Below are positions 37,290 through 48,209 of a stretch of 64,000 nucleotides of DNA, piece by piece. The number at the start of each line of letters is the position of its first letter. Within the stretch, counting starts at the first letter, position 1. The notes below the pieces were generated by a model. The model searched no databases, was not told the origin of the DNA, and worked only from the letters and a program-made list of their open reading frames with translations. The stretch lies in NCBI RefSeq assembly GCF_900128975.1, contig NZ_FQVC01000005.1, positions 186,001-250,000 on the forward strand. Reading direction: 5' to 3'. This DNA is from Devosia limi DSM 17137. GTDB taxonomy: Bacteria > Pseudomonadota > Alphaproteobacteria > Rhizobiales > Devosiaceae. Made by a program: the position numbers and the translations under genes.

Positions 37290-37690
37290 ATGAACAACGC
37301 CCGCGCAACGGTCAATGGTTCGCCTCGCGCACCATGGGGAATGCCAGGCTTTGGTCCCGCCCGAGCAAAGCAAGACATCCTGGCGGAGTTGGCCTTTTAC
37401 GATTTCGGCGAGCATATGGAGCTGCAGGTCAACACCCCGACGCAGCCGTCCGGCCTCGACGATGTCCTGCTGAGCTTGACGCCCGTCATGGCGATCTGGC
37501 GATCGACCTGGCATTCCTCTCCACGATCGTGGACGGCAAGAATTTGCAGATCATCGGTTATCGCGATGGCGGCATCGCGGCGCTGGCCAGCTACGACATC
37601 GCCGAACTGGCGGCCGGCCTCGGCAAATGCGCTGATTCGGGTGCTTCGCGGCGCTATAGCCGCCTCTTGGCGAAGGCGCGGCCAGAAGCT
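37290..37690 (+). pseudogene. Possible decayed coding sequence (frameshifted)
   Basis: Two plus-strand frames carry protein-like sequence that would join by a single shift near 37480. The first frame gives ILAELAFYDFGEHMELQV. The second gives HGDLAIDLAFLSTIVDG and LQIIGYRDGGIAALASYDIA. Neither alone looks complete, no family is recognised, and the 3' end runs into the opposite-strand GIY-YIG gene. It may be a remnant or simply chance open frame. This is the only sizeable stretch between 37260 and 37653. Confidence 0.3.
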
Positions 37691-37893
37691 GACTTGAGAT
37701 AGGTCTCGAACGCGTGAGCCTGCCTCACATCGGCAAACGCTAGATAGGTCTTGATCTGCCAGGGACCGTACTTGGAGGTGTGGCTGACGCTACCAGCATT
37801 GTGCGCCGCGAGCCGTGCCTTCAAATCGCCGGTAGTCCCCACATAGTGGCGCTCCGGATCGTCAACACTGCGAAGGATGTAGACGTACTGCAT
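37654..37893 (-). CDS. GIY-YIG nuclease family small protein
   Basis: A 79-residue stand-alone GIY-YIG domain: MQYVYILRSVDD (YVY in place of GIY), HYVGTTGDLKARLAAHNAG (YVG and the conserved Arg), then AFETYLKSASGRAFAKRRL with the metal-binding Glu. Such single-domain proteins (UPF0213/YhbQ-like) have unclear cellular roles. No ribosome binding site precedes the ATG. Instead a hairpin with CGCAG/CTGCG arms ends just before it. It lies 173 bases downstream of tRNA-Ala on the same strand, with the inverted repeat at 37984-38067 between. Confidence 0.85.
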   Translation of the reverse strand: MQYVYILRSVDDPERHYVGTTGDLKARLAAHNAGSVSHTSKYGPWQIKTYLAFADVRQAHAFETYLKSASGRAFAKRRL

Positions 37894-37983
37894 CGGCGCA
37901 GTTTTAGCTGCGCGCCGTTCAGATTCAATCGAGTGCTTGAAAAATCTGTGTCCGTCTGCGTTGCCTACGCAACTTCGACGCGA

Positions 37984-38065
37984 CAGCCTTCGCTTCTGTG
38001 AAGTCCACTAAGTCTCAGCCTAGCCACGAGGGCTTGCCGAGCCGAAGCTGCAACGCAGCGAAGGC

Positions 38066-38067
<2 letters not shown>
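37984..38067. repeat. 84-base inverted-repeat element abutting the tRNA-Ala 3' end
   Basis: Arms CAGCCTTCGCT (37984-37994) and AGCGAAGGCTG (38057-38067) are perfect 11-base complements. The right arm ends inside the CCA of the tRNA gene. The interior holds further pairing (GGCT...AGCC). Read from the tRNA, the transcript would fold into one long hairpin right after the mature 3' end. There is no T-run, so it is not a standard terminator. It may be a mobile or tRNA-targeted element. Confidence 0.5.
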
Positions 38068-38141
<74 letters not shown>

Positions 38142-38198
38142 ATTCCTTTGGGTCCCGGTTCGTTTGGATCTTGCGATCCCCTACCGGAGCGAGGCGCA

Positions 38199-38227
38199 AC
38201 CTAGTGTAGGCTTCTCTCGCTTGCAAG
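38199..38227 (-). promoter_or_regulatory. Candidate tRNA-Ala promoter
   Basis: On the minus strand CTTGCA (38227-38222), 17 bases, then CTAGGT (38204-38199). It fits the rhizobial CTTGAC-N17-CTATAT pattern at most positions and lies about 58 bases before the tRNA 5' end. Confidence 0.4.
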
Positions 38228-38248
38228 TGCCTATTTGACACTTTTTTA

Positions 38249-38279
38249 TTCCGTCGGTCTGGACCCCAAACCGACGGAA
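38249..38279. other. 10-bp hairpin flanked by T and A runs
   Basis: TTCCGTCGGT pairs with ACCGACGGAA around an 11-base loop. Outside it a T-run (left) faces an A-run (right), so the stem can extend with A-T pairs. It lies 13 bases beyond the stop of the TIGR02300 gene. On the minus strand the T-run comes before the hairpin, not after, so it is not a normal terminator for that gene. Confidence 0.5.
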
Positions 38280-38292
38280 AAAGTCACTAAAA

Positions 38293-38697
38293 TCAACGGT
38301 CGTCGTCGCCGCCAACGTCAAAAGCCAGATCGTCGTCGTCGTCTTCCTCTTCAAGGAACACGTCTTCTTCATCATCGGCGAGTTCTTCGTCGACCTCGAC
38401 GTCGACATCGTCGGTATCAGGAATCTCTTCCTCACCCGATTCTTCGGCGTCGGCGTCTTCCAGCGAGACGATCTCGGGCGCTGCGACGTCCTCGATCTCC
38501 TCTTCTTCCGTCTCGTCCTCGTCAACCACCTTGCGCGCCGCTACCGGTGCTGCCTTGGCTGCCAGGACCTGCTCGAAATAGGAGCGGGGATAGGACTTGC
38601 CGGTATAGGGAGAAACGATCGGATCCATATTCAAGTCGTAGAACTTTTTCCCGGTTTCGGGGTCGGTCCGTTTTGTGCCGCGGTCGGAACTGGCCAT
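38293..38697 (-). CDS. TIGR02300 family acidic protein
   Basis: The 134-residue product starts with the family's conserved block RGTKRTDPETGKKFYDLNMDPIVSPYTGKSYPRSYFEQV and continues as an extremely acidic tail of about 85 residues (runs of Asp and Glu). The tail suggests disorder and binding to basic partners or metal. The function is unknown in all Alphaproteobacteria. It is divergent from aroA across 228 bases, a conserved arrangement. That gap contains a perfect 9-bp hairpin (38801-38823) and no gene. Confidence 0.92.
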   Translation of the reverse strand: MASSDRGTKRTDPETGKKFYDLNMDPIVSPYTGKSYPRSYFEQVLAAKAAPVAARKVVDEDETEEEEIEDVAAPEIVSLEDADAEESGEEEIPDTDDVDVEVDEELADDEEDVFLEEEDDDDDLAFDVGGDDDR

Positions 38698-38880
38698 CGT
38701 GGTTCCTCGTCGAAAAAATTAGCTGGGCTAAGCCCGCATCGGTCAGTCCGGTTATGGACAAACCCGGTCCCTGTCAAACCGAAAATGCGCGGCAGCGTGG
38801 CGCCCTCGCGGCGGGCGAGGGCGAAGTGAGGCGCTGCGCCCCGGTGCCGAGTGTGGCCTAACCCCGCTTTGGCATGATAA

Positions 38881-40274
<1,394 letters not shown>

Positions 40275-40275
<1 letters not shown>

Positions 40276-40922
40276 TGATGATCGCCGTTGATGGTCCCGC
40301 CGCCTCGGGCAAGGGCACGCTGGCTGCCGGGCTTGCCGGCCATTACGGCCTGCCCTGCCTTGATACCGGCCTGCTCTATCGCGCTGTCGGCCGCGCCGTC
40401 GATGCGCTGGAGGATCAGCCCGGCTTTGAGGCTGCGGCGATCGCTGCGGCCCGGGCGCTCGACGCCAGCCATCTGGCCGATGTCGCCGAACTGGGTTCGG
40501 CTCGCTCCGGCGTCCTCGCCTCCAAGGTCGCGGTCATTGCCGAAGTGCGCCAGGCGCTGTTTGATTATCAGCGCCAGTTTGCCACCCAGCCCGGCGGCGC
40601 CGTGCTCGATGGCCGCGATATCGGCACCCGCATCTGCCCGGATGCCGATGTGAAGCTGTTCATCCAGGCCGACAGCAAGGCGCGCATGGAGCGTCGGGCC
40701 CGCCAGCTGGAATCGCGCGGGCTGGTGGTTGACCGCTACGCTCTCTATCACCAGATAGAAGAGCGGGACGCCCGTGACATGGCCAATCCCAATGGCGGTT
40801 TCTATAAAGCTGACGACGCGCACTTGCTCGATACGACGCTTCTCGGTATAGAGGCCGCACTTCGCGCTGCCATCGCGATTGTCGATGAGGTCATGGCGCG
40901 CAAGGAAGGGTCAAAACCCTAA
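40275..40922 (+). CDS. cmk: Cytidylate kinase
   Basis: Cmk phosphorylates CMP and dCMP. The 215-residue product has the P-loop GPAASGKGTLA at the N-terminus, DTGLLYRAVGRAV, the DGRDIGTRICPDADVKLF segment and an SxxxRxxRR-like ARMERRARQLE lid. The length is typical. The ATG shares a base with the aroA stop, so translation is coupled. rpsA follows after 178 bases. That gap probably holds the rpsA promoter and leader, and no further gene is seen there. Confidence 0.97.
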
Positions 40923-41100
40923 TTCAATCCTTGCGCCTCCCGGTCCCCGCCAATCATCCAAACGCTGGCCCGCGAATTCTACCAAATTCCATTGCTGTTT
41001 CAGCGGACGCTCGTGCGCCGGCTTCTGGCATTTGCCAGACAGCGGGCTTCGCTCATGGCAATGGCTCAACCCCCAACCACCGGCGCATCTGGAGAGAAAT

Positions 41101-42813
41101 TTGGCACAGCAAACTGTGAGCAAAGAAGATTTTGAATCGCTGTTGATGGATTCGTTCATCGACAATGAGCCTTTGGAAGGTGCCGTGGTCAAGGGGACCG
41201 TGGTTGCCATCGAAAAGGATCTGGCGATCATCGACGTCGGTCTGAAGACCGAAGGGCGCATCGCGCTCAAGGAATTCGGCCAGGCCGGCCGTGACGGCAC
41301 CATCAAGGTTGGCTCGATCGTCGAGGTCTATGTTGACCGCGTCGAGAACGCCGCCGGTGAAGCCGTTCTGTCGCGCGAGAAGGCTCGCCGCGAAGAGAGC
41401 TGGGTCAAGCTCGAAGAGCTCTACAACAAGAACGAGCGCGTCGAAGGCGTCATCTTCAACCAGGTCAAGGGTGGTTTCACCGTCGATCTCGAAGGCGCCA
41501 TCGCTTTCCTGCCGCGTTCGCAGGTGGACATCCGTCCGATCCGCGATATCGCGCCGCTGATGAACGTGCCGCAGCCTTTCCAGATCCTCAAGATGGACAA
41601 GCGTCGCGGCAATATCGTCGTTTCGCGTCGTGCCATCCTGGAAGAGTCGCGCGCCGAACAGCGTTCCGAGATCGTCCAGCAGCTCGAAGAGGGCCAGGTT
41701 GTCGACGGCGTGGTCAAGAACATCACCGATTACGGTGCGTTCGTTGATCTCGGCGGCATTGATGGCCTGCTGCACGTCACCGATATCGCCTGGCGCCGGG
41801 TCAACCACCCGACCGAAGTGCTCACCATCGGCGAGACCATCAAGGTCCAGATCGTGCGTATCAACCACGAGAGCCACCGTATCTCGCTCGGCATGAAGCA
41901 GCTTCAGGCCGATCCGTGGGATGGCATCGAGGCCAAGTACCCGATCAATGCCAAGTTCACCGGCCGCGTCACCAACATCACCGACTACGGTGCTTTTGTT
42001 GAACTCGAGCCCGGCATTGAAGGCCTGATCCACGTCTCCGAAATGAGCTGGACCAAGAAGAACGTCCACCCCGGCAAGATCGTCTCGACCTCCCAGGAAG
42101 TCGAAGTCGTCGTGCTCGAGGTCGATCCCGACAAGCGCCGTATCTCGCTCGGTCTCAAGCAGACCCTGGCAAATCCATGGGAAAGCTTCGCCGAGAAGTT
42201 CCCGGTTGGTGCTGTCATCGAAGGCGAAGTCAAGAACAAGACCGAATTCGGCCTGTTCATTGGCCTCGACGGCGATGTCGACGGCATGGTGCACCTGTCG
42301 GATCTCGATTGGCAGAAGTCGGGCGAAATCGCGCTCGAGGACTACAATCGCGGTGACATCGTGCAGGCCAAGGTTCTCGACGTTGACGTCGAAAAGGAAC
42401 GCATCTCGCTGGGTATCAAGCAGCTGTCGACCGGCGAAACCACGTCGGACGCACCCGCTGGTGCCGATCAGGGTGGCATCCGCAAGGGCGCTGTCGTCAC
42501 CGGCACCGTGACCGAAGTCAACGATGGCGGCATCGAAGTGCGCATCGCCGACTCGGACATGACTGCCTTCATCCGTCGGGCCGACCTGTCGCGCGATCGC
42601 AATGATCAGCGTCCGGAACGCTTCTCCAAGGGTGAAAAGGTCGACGCCCGCGTCGTCCAGTATGATCGCAAGACCCAGCGCATCTCCCTTTCCATCAAGG
42701 CGCTCGAAATCGCCGAGGAAAAGGAAGCAGTGGCAAACTACGGTTCGTCCGATTCGGGCGCATCGCTGGGCGACATCCTGGGCGCTGCGCTCAAGGATCG
42801 CGAAAAGAACTAA
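41101..42813 (+). CDS. rpsA: 30S ribosomal protein S1
   Basis: S1 brings mRNA to the 30S subunit. The 570-residue protein contains six S1 repeats; the typical segment YGAFVDLGGIDGLLHVTDIAW and its variants recur about every 87 residues. The N-terminus (VSKEDFESLLMDSF) binds the ribosome via S2. I chose the TTG at 41101, with GGAG six bases upstream, which yields the family N-terminus. The frame is open for 74 codons further upstream but without similarity. A strong terminator follows. The cmk-rpsA order is the standard one. Confidence 0.96.
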   Translation: MAQQTVSKEDFESLLMDSFIDNEPLEGAVVKGTVVAIEKDLAIIDVGLKTEGRIALKEFGQAGRDGTIKVGSIVEVYVDRVENAAGEAVLSREKARREESWVKLEELYNKNERVEGVIFNQVKGGFTVDLEGAIAFLPRSQVDIRPIRDIAPLMNVPQPFQILKMDKRRGNIVVSRRAILEESRAEQRSEIVQQLEEGQVVDGVVKNITDYGAFVDLGGIDGLLHVTDIAWRRVNHPTEVLTIGETIKVQIVRINHESHRISLGMKQLQADPWDGIEAKYPINAKFTGRVTNITDYGAFVELEPGIEGLIHVSEMSWTKKNVHPGKIVSTSQEVEVVVLEVDPDKRRISLGLKQTLANPWESFAEKFPVGAVIEGEVKNKTEFGLFIGLDGDVDGMVHLSDLDWQKSGEIALEDYNRGDIVQAKVLDVDVEKERISLGIKQLSTGETTSDAPAGADQGGIRKGAVVTGTVTEVNDGGIEVRIADSDMTAFIRRADLSRDRNDQRPERFSKGEKVDARVVQYDRKTQRISLSIKALEIAEEKEAVANYGSSDSGASLGDILGAALKDREKN

Positions 42814-42844
42814 GCCTGCTTCGGCAGTCGGTTCCGCAATCATG

Positions 42845-42876
42845 GGCCCGCGCTTCACAGCGCGGGCCTTTCTGTT
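42845..42876 (+). terminator. Rho-independent terminator after rpsA
   Basis: GGCCCGCGC (42845-42853) and GCGCGGGCC (42860-42868) form a perfect 9-bp stem, followed by TTTCTGTT. It ends the aroA-cmk-rpsA unit. Confidence 0.85.
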
Positions 42877-42901
42877 CCATAAACGGCGCATGGAATTGGC
42901 A

Positions 42902-43420
42902 ATGAATCAGCGCAGTCTCAGACATGGTGTGCATTGGCGCCCCCTCACGGCGCTTGATCTTCCTTCGGTGGAAGCCATCGCCGCTGCGGTGCATCCTGAT
43001 TTTCCCGAGGATGTGGCGGTGTTTGCCGAGCGGCAGCGCCTCTATCCCGATGGCACGCGCCTGCTCGAACTGGCCGGCACTCCTTCCGGCTACGTCCTGA
43101 GCCATCCCTGGCATTTCCAGGCGCTCCCGGCGCTCAATTCCCTGCTTGGCGCCATCCCGGCCGATGCCTCGACCTATTATTTGCATGATCTGGCGCTGCT
43201 GCCCGCCGCCCGTGGCACTGGCGCCGCCGGCATCATCGTCGAGGAGATGATCGCCCATGCCCGCGCCAGCGGCTTTGCCAGCATGAGTCTGGTTGCCGTC
43301 AACGCCTCGCAAGGCTTCTGGCAAAAGCACGGCTTTGCCGTCCATGACGCCCCTGAACTGGCCGAAAAACTCGCCAGCTACGAGGATGCCGCCCGCTTCA
43401 TGGTCAAGACCCTGACCTAG
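42902..43420 (+). CDS. GNAT family N-acetyltransferase
   Basis: A 172-residue GNAT protein. The fold is seen in WRPLTALDLPSVEAIAAAVHPDFPEDVAVFAERQRLYPDG and the acetyl-CoA site LHDLALLPAARGTGAAGIIVEEMIAHARASGF, then ASQGFWQKHGFAVHD. The usual R/Q-x-x-G-x-G/A loop reads ARGTGAAG. The substrate is unknown. The ATG at 42902 (GGAAT upstream) is preferred, and an ATG four codons earlier is possible. It lies between the rpsA terminator and sppA and is not part of the usual rpsA-sppA-ihfB order, so it may be a lineage-specific insertion. Confidence 0.85.
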   Translation: MNQRSLRHGVHWRPLTALDLPSVEAIAAAVHPDFPEDVAVFAERQRLYPDGTRLLELAGTPSGYVLSHPWHFQALPALNSLLGAIPADASTYYLHDLALLPAARGTGAAGIIVEEMIAHARASGFASMSLVAVNASQGFWQKHGFAVHDAPELAEKLASYEDAARFMVKTLT

Positions 43421-43490
43421 CCCCGCCTTGCATTCGCCCAGCCCTGCCGCTACTCCAGCAGCTGAGCTTGTCCCGCCGGATCGCCCCGCC

Positions 43491-44441
43491 ATGATTGACG
43501 ACAATCGTCCAGCTGACGCCCATGCAGTGATCGCCGCCGATACCTATCGCCGCTCCCGCGGCCTCTGGCGTGTTCTGGCCTTCATCGCACTGGCACTGGC
43601 TATCCTGGCGCTGGCCGGGCGTTTCGCGTGGCCAGAAACCAAGGGCGGCGCGCACATAGCCCGCCTCGTCGTTGATGGCACCATCGCCACCGATCCGGCT
43701 CGCCTTGAGGCCATCAATGCGCTGGCCGGGGATGACAGCGTCAAGGCGGTCATTGTGTCCATCAATTCCCCGGGTGGCACCACGGCGGGTGGCGAGGAGC
43801 TTTATGAAGCCCTGTCGCAACTGCGTTCCGAAAAGCCCGTCGTTTCGGTCATCCACGAATTGGGCGCCTCAGCCGCCTATATGACCGCCATCGGCACCGA
43901 TCACATTTTTGCGCGGCGCCTGTCGATCGTCGGCTCCATTGGCGTGCTCTATCAGCACGTCAATGCCGGCAAGCTGCTCGATACCATCGGGGTGGACTTC
44001 GACAAGGTTGCCTCGGGTCCGCTCAAGGCCGAGCCCGATTTCAACGAGCCGATGCTCGGCGCGGTTCGCGCCTCGATCGCCGCCCTGGTCGATGATAGTT
44101 TCCAGTGGTTTGTCGATATCGTTGCCGAACGCCGCGCCTTGCCGCGCCCGCAAGCCCTGGAGCTGGCCGATGGCCGGATCGTGACCGGGCGCATCGGCGT
44201 CGAAACCGGGCTGATCGATGCCATTGGCGGGGAATACGAAGCCCAGCAATGGCTGGAAGCCGAGCGCGATGTGCCGGCCGATCTTGATATTGTCACGGTC
44301 TATCCCCAGCCCCAGCAGGGACTGGGCTGGATCGCCGATTATATGAGCGGACAGGCCCGTGCCGTGCTTGGCCTGCCCGCTGCCGGCCCCATCACGCTTG
44401 ACGGGCTGGTTTCGCTTTGGCAGGTTGGCACCGCCTCGTAG
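43491..44441 (+). CDS. sppA: Signal peptide peptidase SppA-like serine protease (S49)
   Basis: SppA cleaves remnant signal peptides in the inner membrane. The 316-residue product has one N-terminal membrane helix ([21 protein letters not shown]) and a single S49 domain, the short SppA36K form. [21 protein letters not shown], then [12 protein letters not shown] carries the nucleophilic Ser, and [11 protein letters not shown] carries the general-base Lys. The ATG at 43491 is chosen. A TTG at 43428 would lengthen the cytoplasmic tail by 21 residues without a ribosome binding site. It is followed after 38 bases by ihfB, the normal neighbour. Confidence 0.93.
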   Translation: MIDDNRPADAHAVIAADTYRRSRGLWRVLAFIALALAILALAGRFAWPETKGGAHIARLVVDGTIATDPARLEAINALAGDDSVKAVIVSINSPGGTTAGGEELYEALSQLRSEKPVVSVIHELGASAAYMTAIGTDHIFARRLSIVGSIGVLYQHVNAGKLLDTIGVDFDKVASGPLKAEPDFNEPMLGAVRASIAALVDDSFQWFVDIVAERRALPRPQALELADGRIVTGRIGVETGLIDAIGGEYEAQQWLEAERDVPADLDIVTVYPQPQQGLGWIADYMSGQARAVLGLPAAGPITLDGLVSLWQVGTAS

Positions 44442-44479
44442 ATCCTGAGGCGGTATGCGGCGGCACAGCGGAGCGAACG

Positions 44480-44761
44480 ATGATCAAATCTGAACTCGTC
44501 GAGAAACTTGCGGCCGAAAATCCGCATCTGTTCCAGCGCGATATCGAAAATATCGTCAACGCCATCCTCGACGAGATCGGCGATGCGATGGCGCGGGGCG
44601 ATCGGGTCGAGCTGCGCGGTTTTGGCGCTTTCTCGGTCAAGAACCGTCCAGCCCGCGTCGGCCGCAATCCGCGGACGGGCGAGCAGGTCGATGTGGGCGA
44701 GAAATACGTTCCCCAGTTCAAGGCCGGCAAGGAAATCCGCGAGCGCCTCAATCGTTCGTAA
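44480..44761 (+). CDS. ihfB: Integration host factor beta subunit
   Basis: IHF-beta pairs with IHF-alpha (encoded elsewhere) to bend DNA. The 93-residue product has the HU/IHF fold: [33 protein letters not shown], then [27 protein letters not shown] with the DNA-wedging Pro. The E-L-R-G-F-G and N-P-R-T-G motifs are intact. The ATG at 44480 follows GGAG. It sits in the conserved order sppA-ihfB-lapA-trpF. A GGAGC/GCTCC hairpin lies between it and lapA. Confidence 0.96.
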   Translation: MIKSELVEKLAAENPHLFQRDIENIVNAILDEIGDAMARGDRVELRGFGAFSVKNRPARVGRNPRTGEQVDVGEKYVPQFKAGKEIRERLNRS

Positions 44762-44793
44762 CGGAGCTTTGCGCTCCATAAGGCACTGAATAC

Positions 44794-45159
44794 ATGGTTA
44801 AGCGCATCGTTGGCTGGTTGGTCCTGGTACCGCTCTGTGCGGTATTGATCGCCTTCGCGCTCGCCAATCTCCACTTGGTGGTGGTCAATTTCAATCCGTT
44901 CACGCCGGTCGAGACCTTGGCTGCGCCTGGCTATGGCGTGCCGCTGTTCGTCGTTCTCTATGTGGTGCTGCTGATCGGGGTGTTGATGGGCGGCGTCGCC
45001 ACCTGGTTTGCCCAGGGCCCGCAGCGGCAGCGCGCCCGCCATTGGCGCCGCGAAGCCCATGCCCTCAACAGCGAGCTGGAAGCCATGCGCAAGGCCCAGG
45101 GCCTGCCCGCCGGCGGCAAGCCGCTGTCAGAGGTCGATGACCTGCTGGAGCTGCGTTGA
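44794..45159 (+). CDS. LapA-domain (DUF1049) membrane protein
   Basis: The 121-residue product has two membrane helices (IVGWLVLVPLCAVLIAFALANL and VPLFVVLYVVLLIGVLMGGVATWF) and a basic, coiled-coil-like tail (RRQRARHWRREAHALNSELEAMRKAQ). LapA-domain proteins in E. coli work with LapB/YciM in LPS homeostasis. In Alphaproteobacteria the name rests on domain similarity and on the conserved position between ihfB and trpF. It lies 32 bases after ihfB and is likely in the same transcript. Confidence 0.9.
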   Translation: MVKRIVGWLVLVPLCAVLIAFALANLHLVVVNFNPFTPVETLAAPGYGVPLFVVLYVVLLIGVLMGGVATWFAQGPQRQRARHWRREAHALNSELEAMRKAQGLPAGGKPLSEVDDLLELR

Positions 45160-45213
45160 TGGCACCAGCCGTCCCCCAATCCCACACACCAACCGATTGA
45201 GTCTGACGCCACT

Positions 45214-45861
45214 ATGGCTGACCCCCTGATCGTCAAAATCTGCGGCATCAAGACGCCGGACATCCTTGAAGCTGCTATCGCGGCAGGCGCCGATATGGTC
45301 GGCTTCGTCCATTTCGTCCGTTCACCGCGCCACGCCTCGATCGAAGACATTGCCACGCTGATCTCATTGGCCCGGGGCCGGGTCGAGACCTGCGTGCTGC
45401 TGGTCAATCCGGACAATAGCTGCGTTGCCGAAGTCGCGGCCCTGGGGCCCGACTGGATCCAGCTGCATGGCCCCGAAACCCCCCATCGCGTCGAGGCTAT
45501 CCGCGCCGAGGCGGGCGTCGAGATCATCAAGGCGCTGCCCATCGGCTCGGCCGAGGATGTCGCCCACATCGCCGATTTCGTCGATATCGCCGATCGCATT
45601 CTGGTCGATGCCAAACCGCCCAAGGGGGCCGACCGGCCTGGCGGGTTGGGTGAGACCTTCGACTGGGCGCTGCTCAAGGCGCTTGACCCTGCGCTCCAGT
45701 TCATGCTTTCCGGTGGCCTGACGCCCGAAACCGTGGCTGACGCCGTCCGCACCGTGCGCCCCTTCGGGGTGGATGTGTCCTCCGGGGTCGAAAGCGCGCC
45801 GGGCGTCAAGGACAAGCGGCTGATCGAGGCATTCATCCGGAACGCCCGCGCCGCCAGCTGA
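45214..45861 (+). CDS. trpF: Phosphoribosylanthranilate isomerase
   Basis: TrpF catalyses the third step of tryptophan synthesis from anthranilate. The 215-residue TIM barrel has the catalytic Cys in VKICGIKTPD and the general-acid Asp in RILVDAKPPKGADRPGGLGETFDW. The phosphate-binding LSGGLTPETVADAVRTVRPFGVDVSSGVES closes the barrel. The length is normal. The 138-base gap to trpB carries GC-rich inverted sequences (CCCTCTCCC/GGGGAGGG) and no recognisable Trp leader peptide. Confidence 0.97.
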   Translation: MADPLIVKICGIKTPDILEAAIAAGADMVGFVHFVRSPRHASIEDIATLISLARGRVETCVLLVNPDNSCVAEVAALGPDWIQLHGPETPHRVEAIRAEAGVEIIKALPIGSAEDVAHIADFVDIADRILVDAKPPKGADRPGGLGETFDWALLKALDPALQFMLSGGLTPETVADAVRTVRPFGVDVSSGVESAPGVKDKRLIEAFIRNARAAS

Positions 45862-45999
45862 TCTATCGTCCCTCCCTCTCCCGGGGAGGGTGACCCCCTC
45901 TGCGCTATTCCAGCGGGGGTCCGTTTCATTGTTGGCGCTGCGCGCCGTCCCGCCCCACAAAGGGGGGAGGCGCAGGCGCCAAAGCATTTGCGAGGCATC

Positions 46000-47220
46000 G
46001 TGACGAGCACCGGCATCAATTCCCTGCGCAACGGCCCCGACGATCACGGGCGCTTCGGCCCCTATGGCGGGCGTTTCGTTGCCGAAACCCTCATGCCGTT
46101 GATCCTCGATCTGGAAGCTGCCTATCGCGCCGCCAAACTCGATCCAGCCTATCAGGCCGAACTGAGCGATCTCGCTGTCCACTATACCGGCCGGCCCAGC
46201 CCGCTGTATTTCGCCCAGCGCACAACCGAGCATCTCGGCGGCGCCAAGGTCTATTTCAAGCGCGAAGAGCTCAACCATACCGGCTCCCACAAGATCAACA
46301 ATTGCCTGGGCCAGATTCTCCTGGCCAAGCGCATGGGCAAGACCCGCGTCATTGCCGAGACCGGCGCCGGTCAGCATGGCGTGGCAACCGCCACCGTCTG
46401 CGCCAAGTTCAATCTGCCCTGCACCATCTTCATGGGCGCCACCGACGTCGAACGGCAGATGCCCAACGTGCTGCGCATGAAGATGCTCGGCGCCGAAGTG
46501 CGTCCGGTAACAGCCGGAGCCGGCACGCTGAAGGACGCGATGAACGAGGCGCTGCGCGACTGGGTCACCAATGTCGACACCACTTATTACCTGATCGGCA
46601 CCGCCGCGGGTCCGCACCCCTATCCGGAAATGGTCCGCGACTTTCAGTCGGTCATCGGCACCGAAATCAAGGCGCAGTTCCAGGCAGCCGAAGGCAAGCT
46701 GCCCGACGCAGTCGTGGCCTGCGTTGGCGGTGGCTCCAATGCCATCGGCACCTTCCACGCCTTCCTCGATGATCCTTCGGTGGCCATTTATGGCGCCGAA
46801 GCGGGCGGGCACGGCCTTGATGTCGAAAACGGCCACGCCGCGTCAATGGCCGGCGGTCGCCCCGGCGTGCTGCATGGCAACCGCACCTATCTGCTGCAGG
46901 ACCGGGACGGGCAGATTCTGGAAGGCCATTCCATTTCGGCCGGCCTCGACTATCCCGGCGTCGGTCCCGAGCATTCCTATTTGCACGACACCAAGCGCGT
47001 CACCTATGTGCCGATCACCGATGACGAGGCACTGGAGGCGTTCCAGCTCTGCACGCGGCTGGAAGGCATTATCCCGGCGCTGGAATCGGCCCATGGCCTG
47101 GCGCAGGTGTTCAAGCTGGCGCCCACCATGGGCAAGGATCAATCCATTGTGCTGTGCCTGTCCGGGCGCGGTGACAAGGACGTCGAATCGGTCGGCAAAT
47201 ATCTGGGGCTGTTGAAGTAA
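46000..47220 (+). CDS. trpB: Tryptophan synthase beta subunit
   Basis: TrpB joins indole and serine using pyridoxal phosphate. The 406-residue product has [15 protein letters not shown] at the N-terminus, the PLP lysine in [14 protein letters not shown] (about residue 98), and the phosphate-binding [15 protein letters not shown] and [14 protein letters not shown] at 46000 with GAGG upstream gives the usual start, and TTG at 45988 is a weaker option. The stop overlaps trpA (TAATG), which couples equal production of the two subunits. Confidence 0.96.
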   Translation: MTSTGINSLRNGPDDHGRFGPYGGRFVAETLMPLILDLEAAYRAAKLDPAYQAELSDLAVHYTGRPSPLYFAQRTTEHLGGAKVYFKREELNHTGSHKINNCLGQILLAKRMGKTRVIAETGAGQHGVATATVCAKFNLPCTIFMGATDVERQMPNVLRMKMLGAEVRPVTAGAGTLKDAMNEALRDWVTNVDTTYYLIGTAAGPHPYPEMVRDFQSVIGTEIKAQFQAAEGKLPDAVVACVGGGSNAIGTFHAFLDDPSVAIYGAEAGGHGLDVENGHAASMAGGRPGVLHGNRTYLLQDRDGQILEGHSISAGLDYPGVGPEHSYLHDTKRVTYVPITDDEALEAFQLCTRLEGIIPALESAHGLAQVFKLAPTMGKDQSIVLCLSGRGDKDVESVGKYLGLLK

Positions 47221-48044
47221 TGACCACGCGTATCGATACCCGCTTCGCCGCCCTCAAGGCCGAGGGTCGTCCGGCTCTGGTGACCTTTGTCATGGCTGGC
47301 GACCCCGATCTGGCAACCGGCCAGGCGATCTTTGAGGCCTTGCCGCAGGCCGGCGCCGACATCATTGAACTGGGCATGCCTTTTTCCGATCCGATGGCAG
47401 ATGGCATCGCCATTCAATTGGCCGGGCAGCGCGCATTGGCGAATGGCCACACGCTTCGGGCCACCCTCGGCATGGTCGAGGATTTCCGCCGCAAGGACGA
47501 AACCACTCCGGTGGTGCTGATGGGCTACTACAACCCCATCTTCATCTTCGGCGTCGAAGAATTCCTGGCTGCGGCAAAGGCGGCCGGGGTCGATGGCCTG
47601 ATCGTTGTCGATCTGCCACCCGAAGAGGACGAGGAACTCTGCCTGCCCGCGCTCCGCGCCGGCATCAATTTCATCCGTCTGACCACCCCCACCACCGACG
47701 ACAAGCGCCTGCCGACGGTGCTCGCCAATACGTCGGGCTTTGTCTATTACGTCTCGATGACCGGCATTACCGGCGCCGCCATCAAGTCGCGCGCTGCTGT
47801 CGGTGATGCCGTGCGCCGCATCAAGAGCCATACCGATCTGCCCGTTGCCGTCGGTTTCGGGATCAAGAACGCCGAAGACGCCGAAGCGATTGGCCGCGAT
47901 GCCGATGGCGTGGTGGTCGGCTCGGTCCTCATTGAGGCCATTGCCCGCACACTGGTCGATGGCAAGCCCACCGACAAGACCGTGGCTGCAGTGCGCGAAC
48001 TGGTCGCCTCGCTGGCCGGCGGGGTCAAGGGCTCGCGCAGCTGA
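47220..48044 (+). CDS. trpA: Tryptophan synthase alpha subunit
   Basis: TrpA releases indole from indole-3-glycerol phosphate and passes it to TrpB. The 274-residue barrel carries both catalytic acids in [15 protein letters not shown] (Glu then Asp), followed by [12 protein letters not shown] and [18 protein letters not shown]. The phosphate site ([10 protein letters not shown]...[11 protein letters not shown]) is intact. It is coupled to trpB. The 165-base gap to accD shows a GGGGG/CCCCC hairpin without T-run and no gene. Confidence 0.97.
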   Translation: MTTRIDTRFAALKAEGRPALVTFVMAGDPDLATGQAIFEALPQAGADIIELGMPFSDPMADGIAIQLAGQRALANGHTLRATLGMVEDFRRKDETTPVVLMGYYNPIFIFGVEEFLAAAKAAGVDGLIVVDLPPEEDEELCLPALRAGINFIRLTTPTTDDKRLPTVLANTSGFVYYVSMTGITGAAIKSRAAVGDAVRRIKSHTDLPVAVGFGIKNAEDAEAIGRDADGVVVGSVLIEAIARTLVDGKPTDKTVAAVRELVASLAGGVKGSRS

Positions 48045-48209
48045 ACGCAAAGGGCACTGACAATGGGGGATAGCGGGCAAAGCGCCGCCCCCAACTTTGC
48101 CATTCCTGCCGCCACCTGATAACATTTGCCACAATCCAAGATTAGGTCCTGACGAAACGCTGGCTCGCTCCAGCCGTGAACAGGTCCAACATAGACAGGG
48201 CACGCGCAC

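Noticed and set aside
41053-42891. 612-codon open frame antisense to rpsA
   Set aside because: Shadow of the S1 repeats; no independent start signal or domain.
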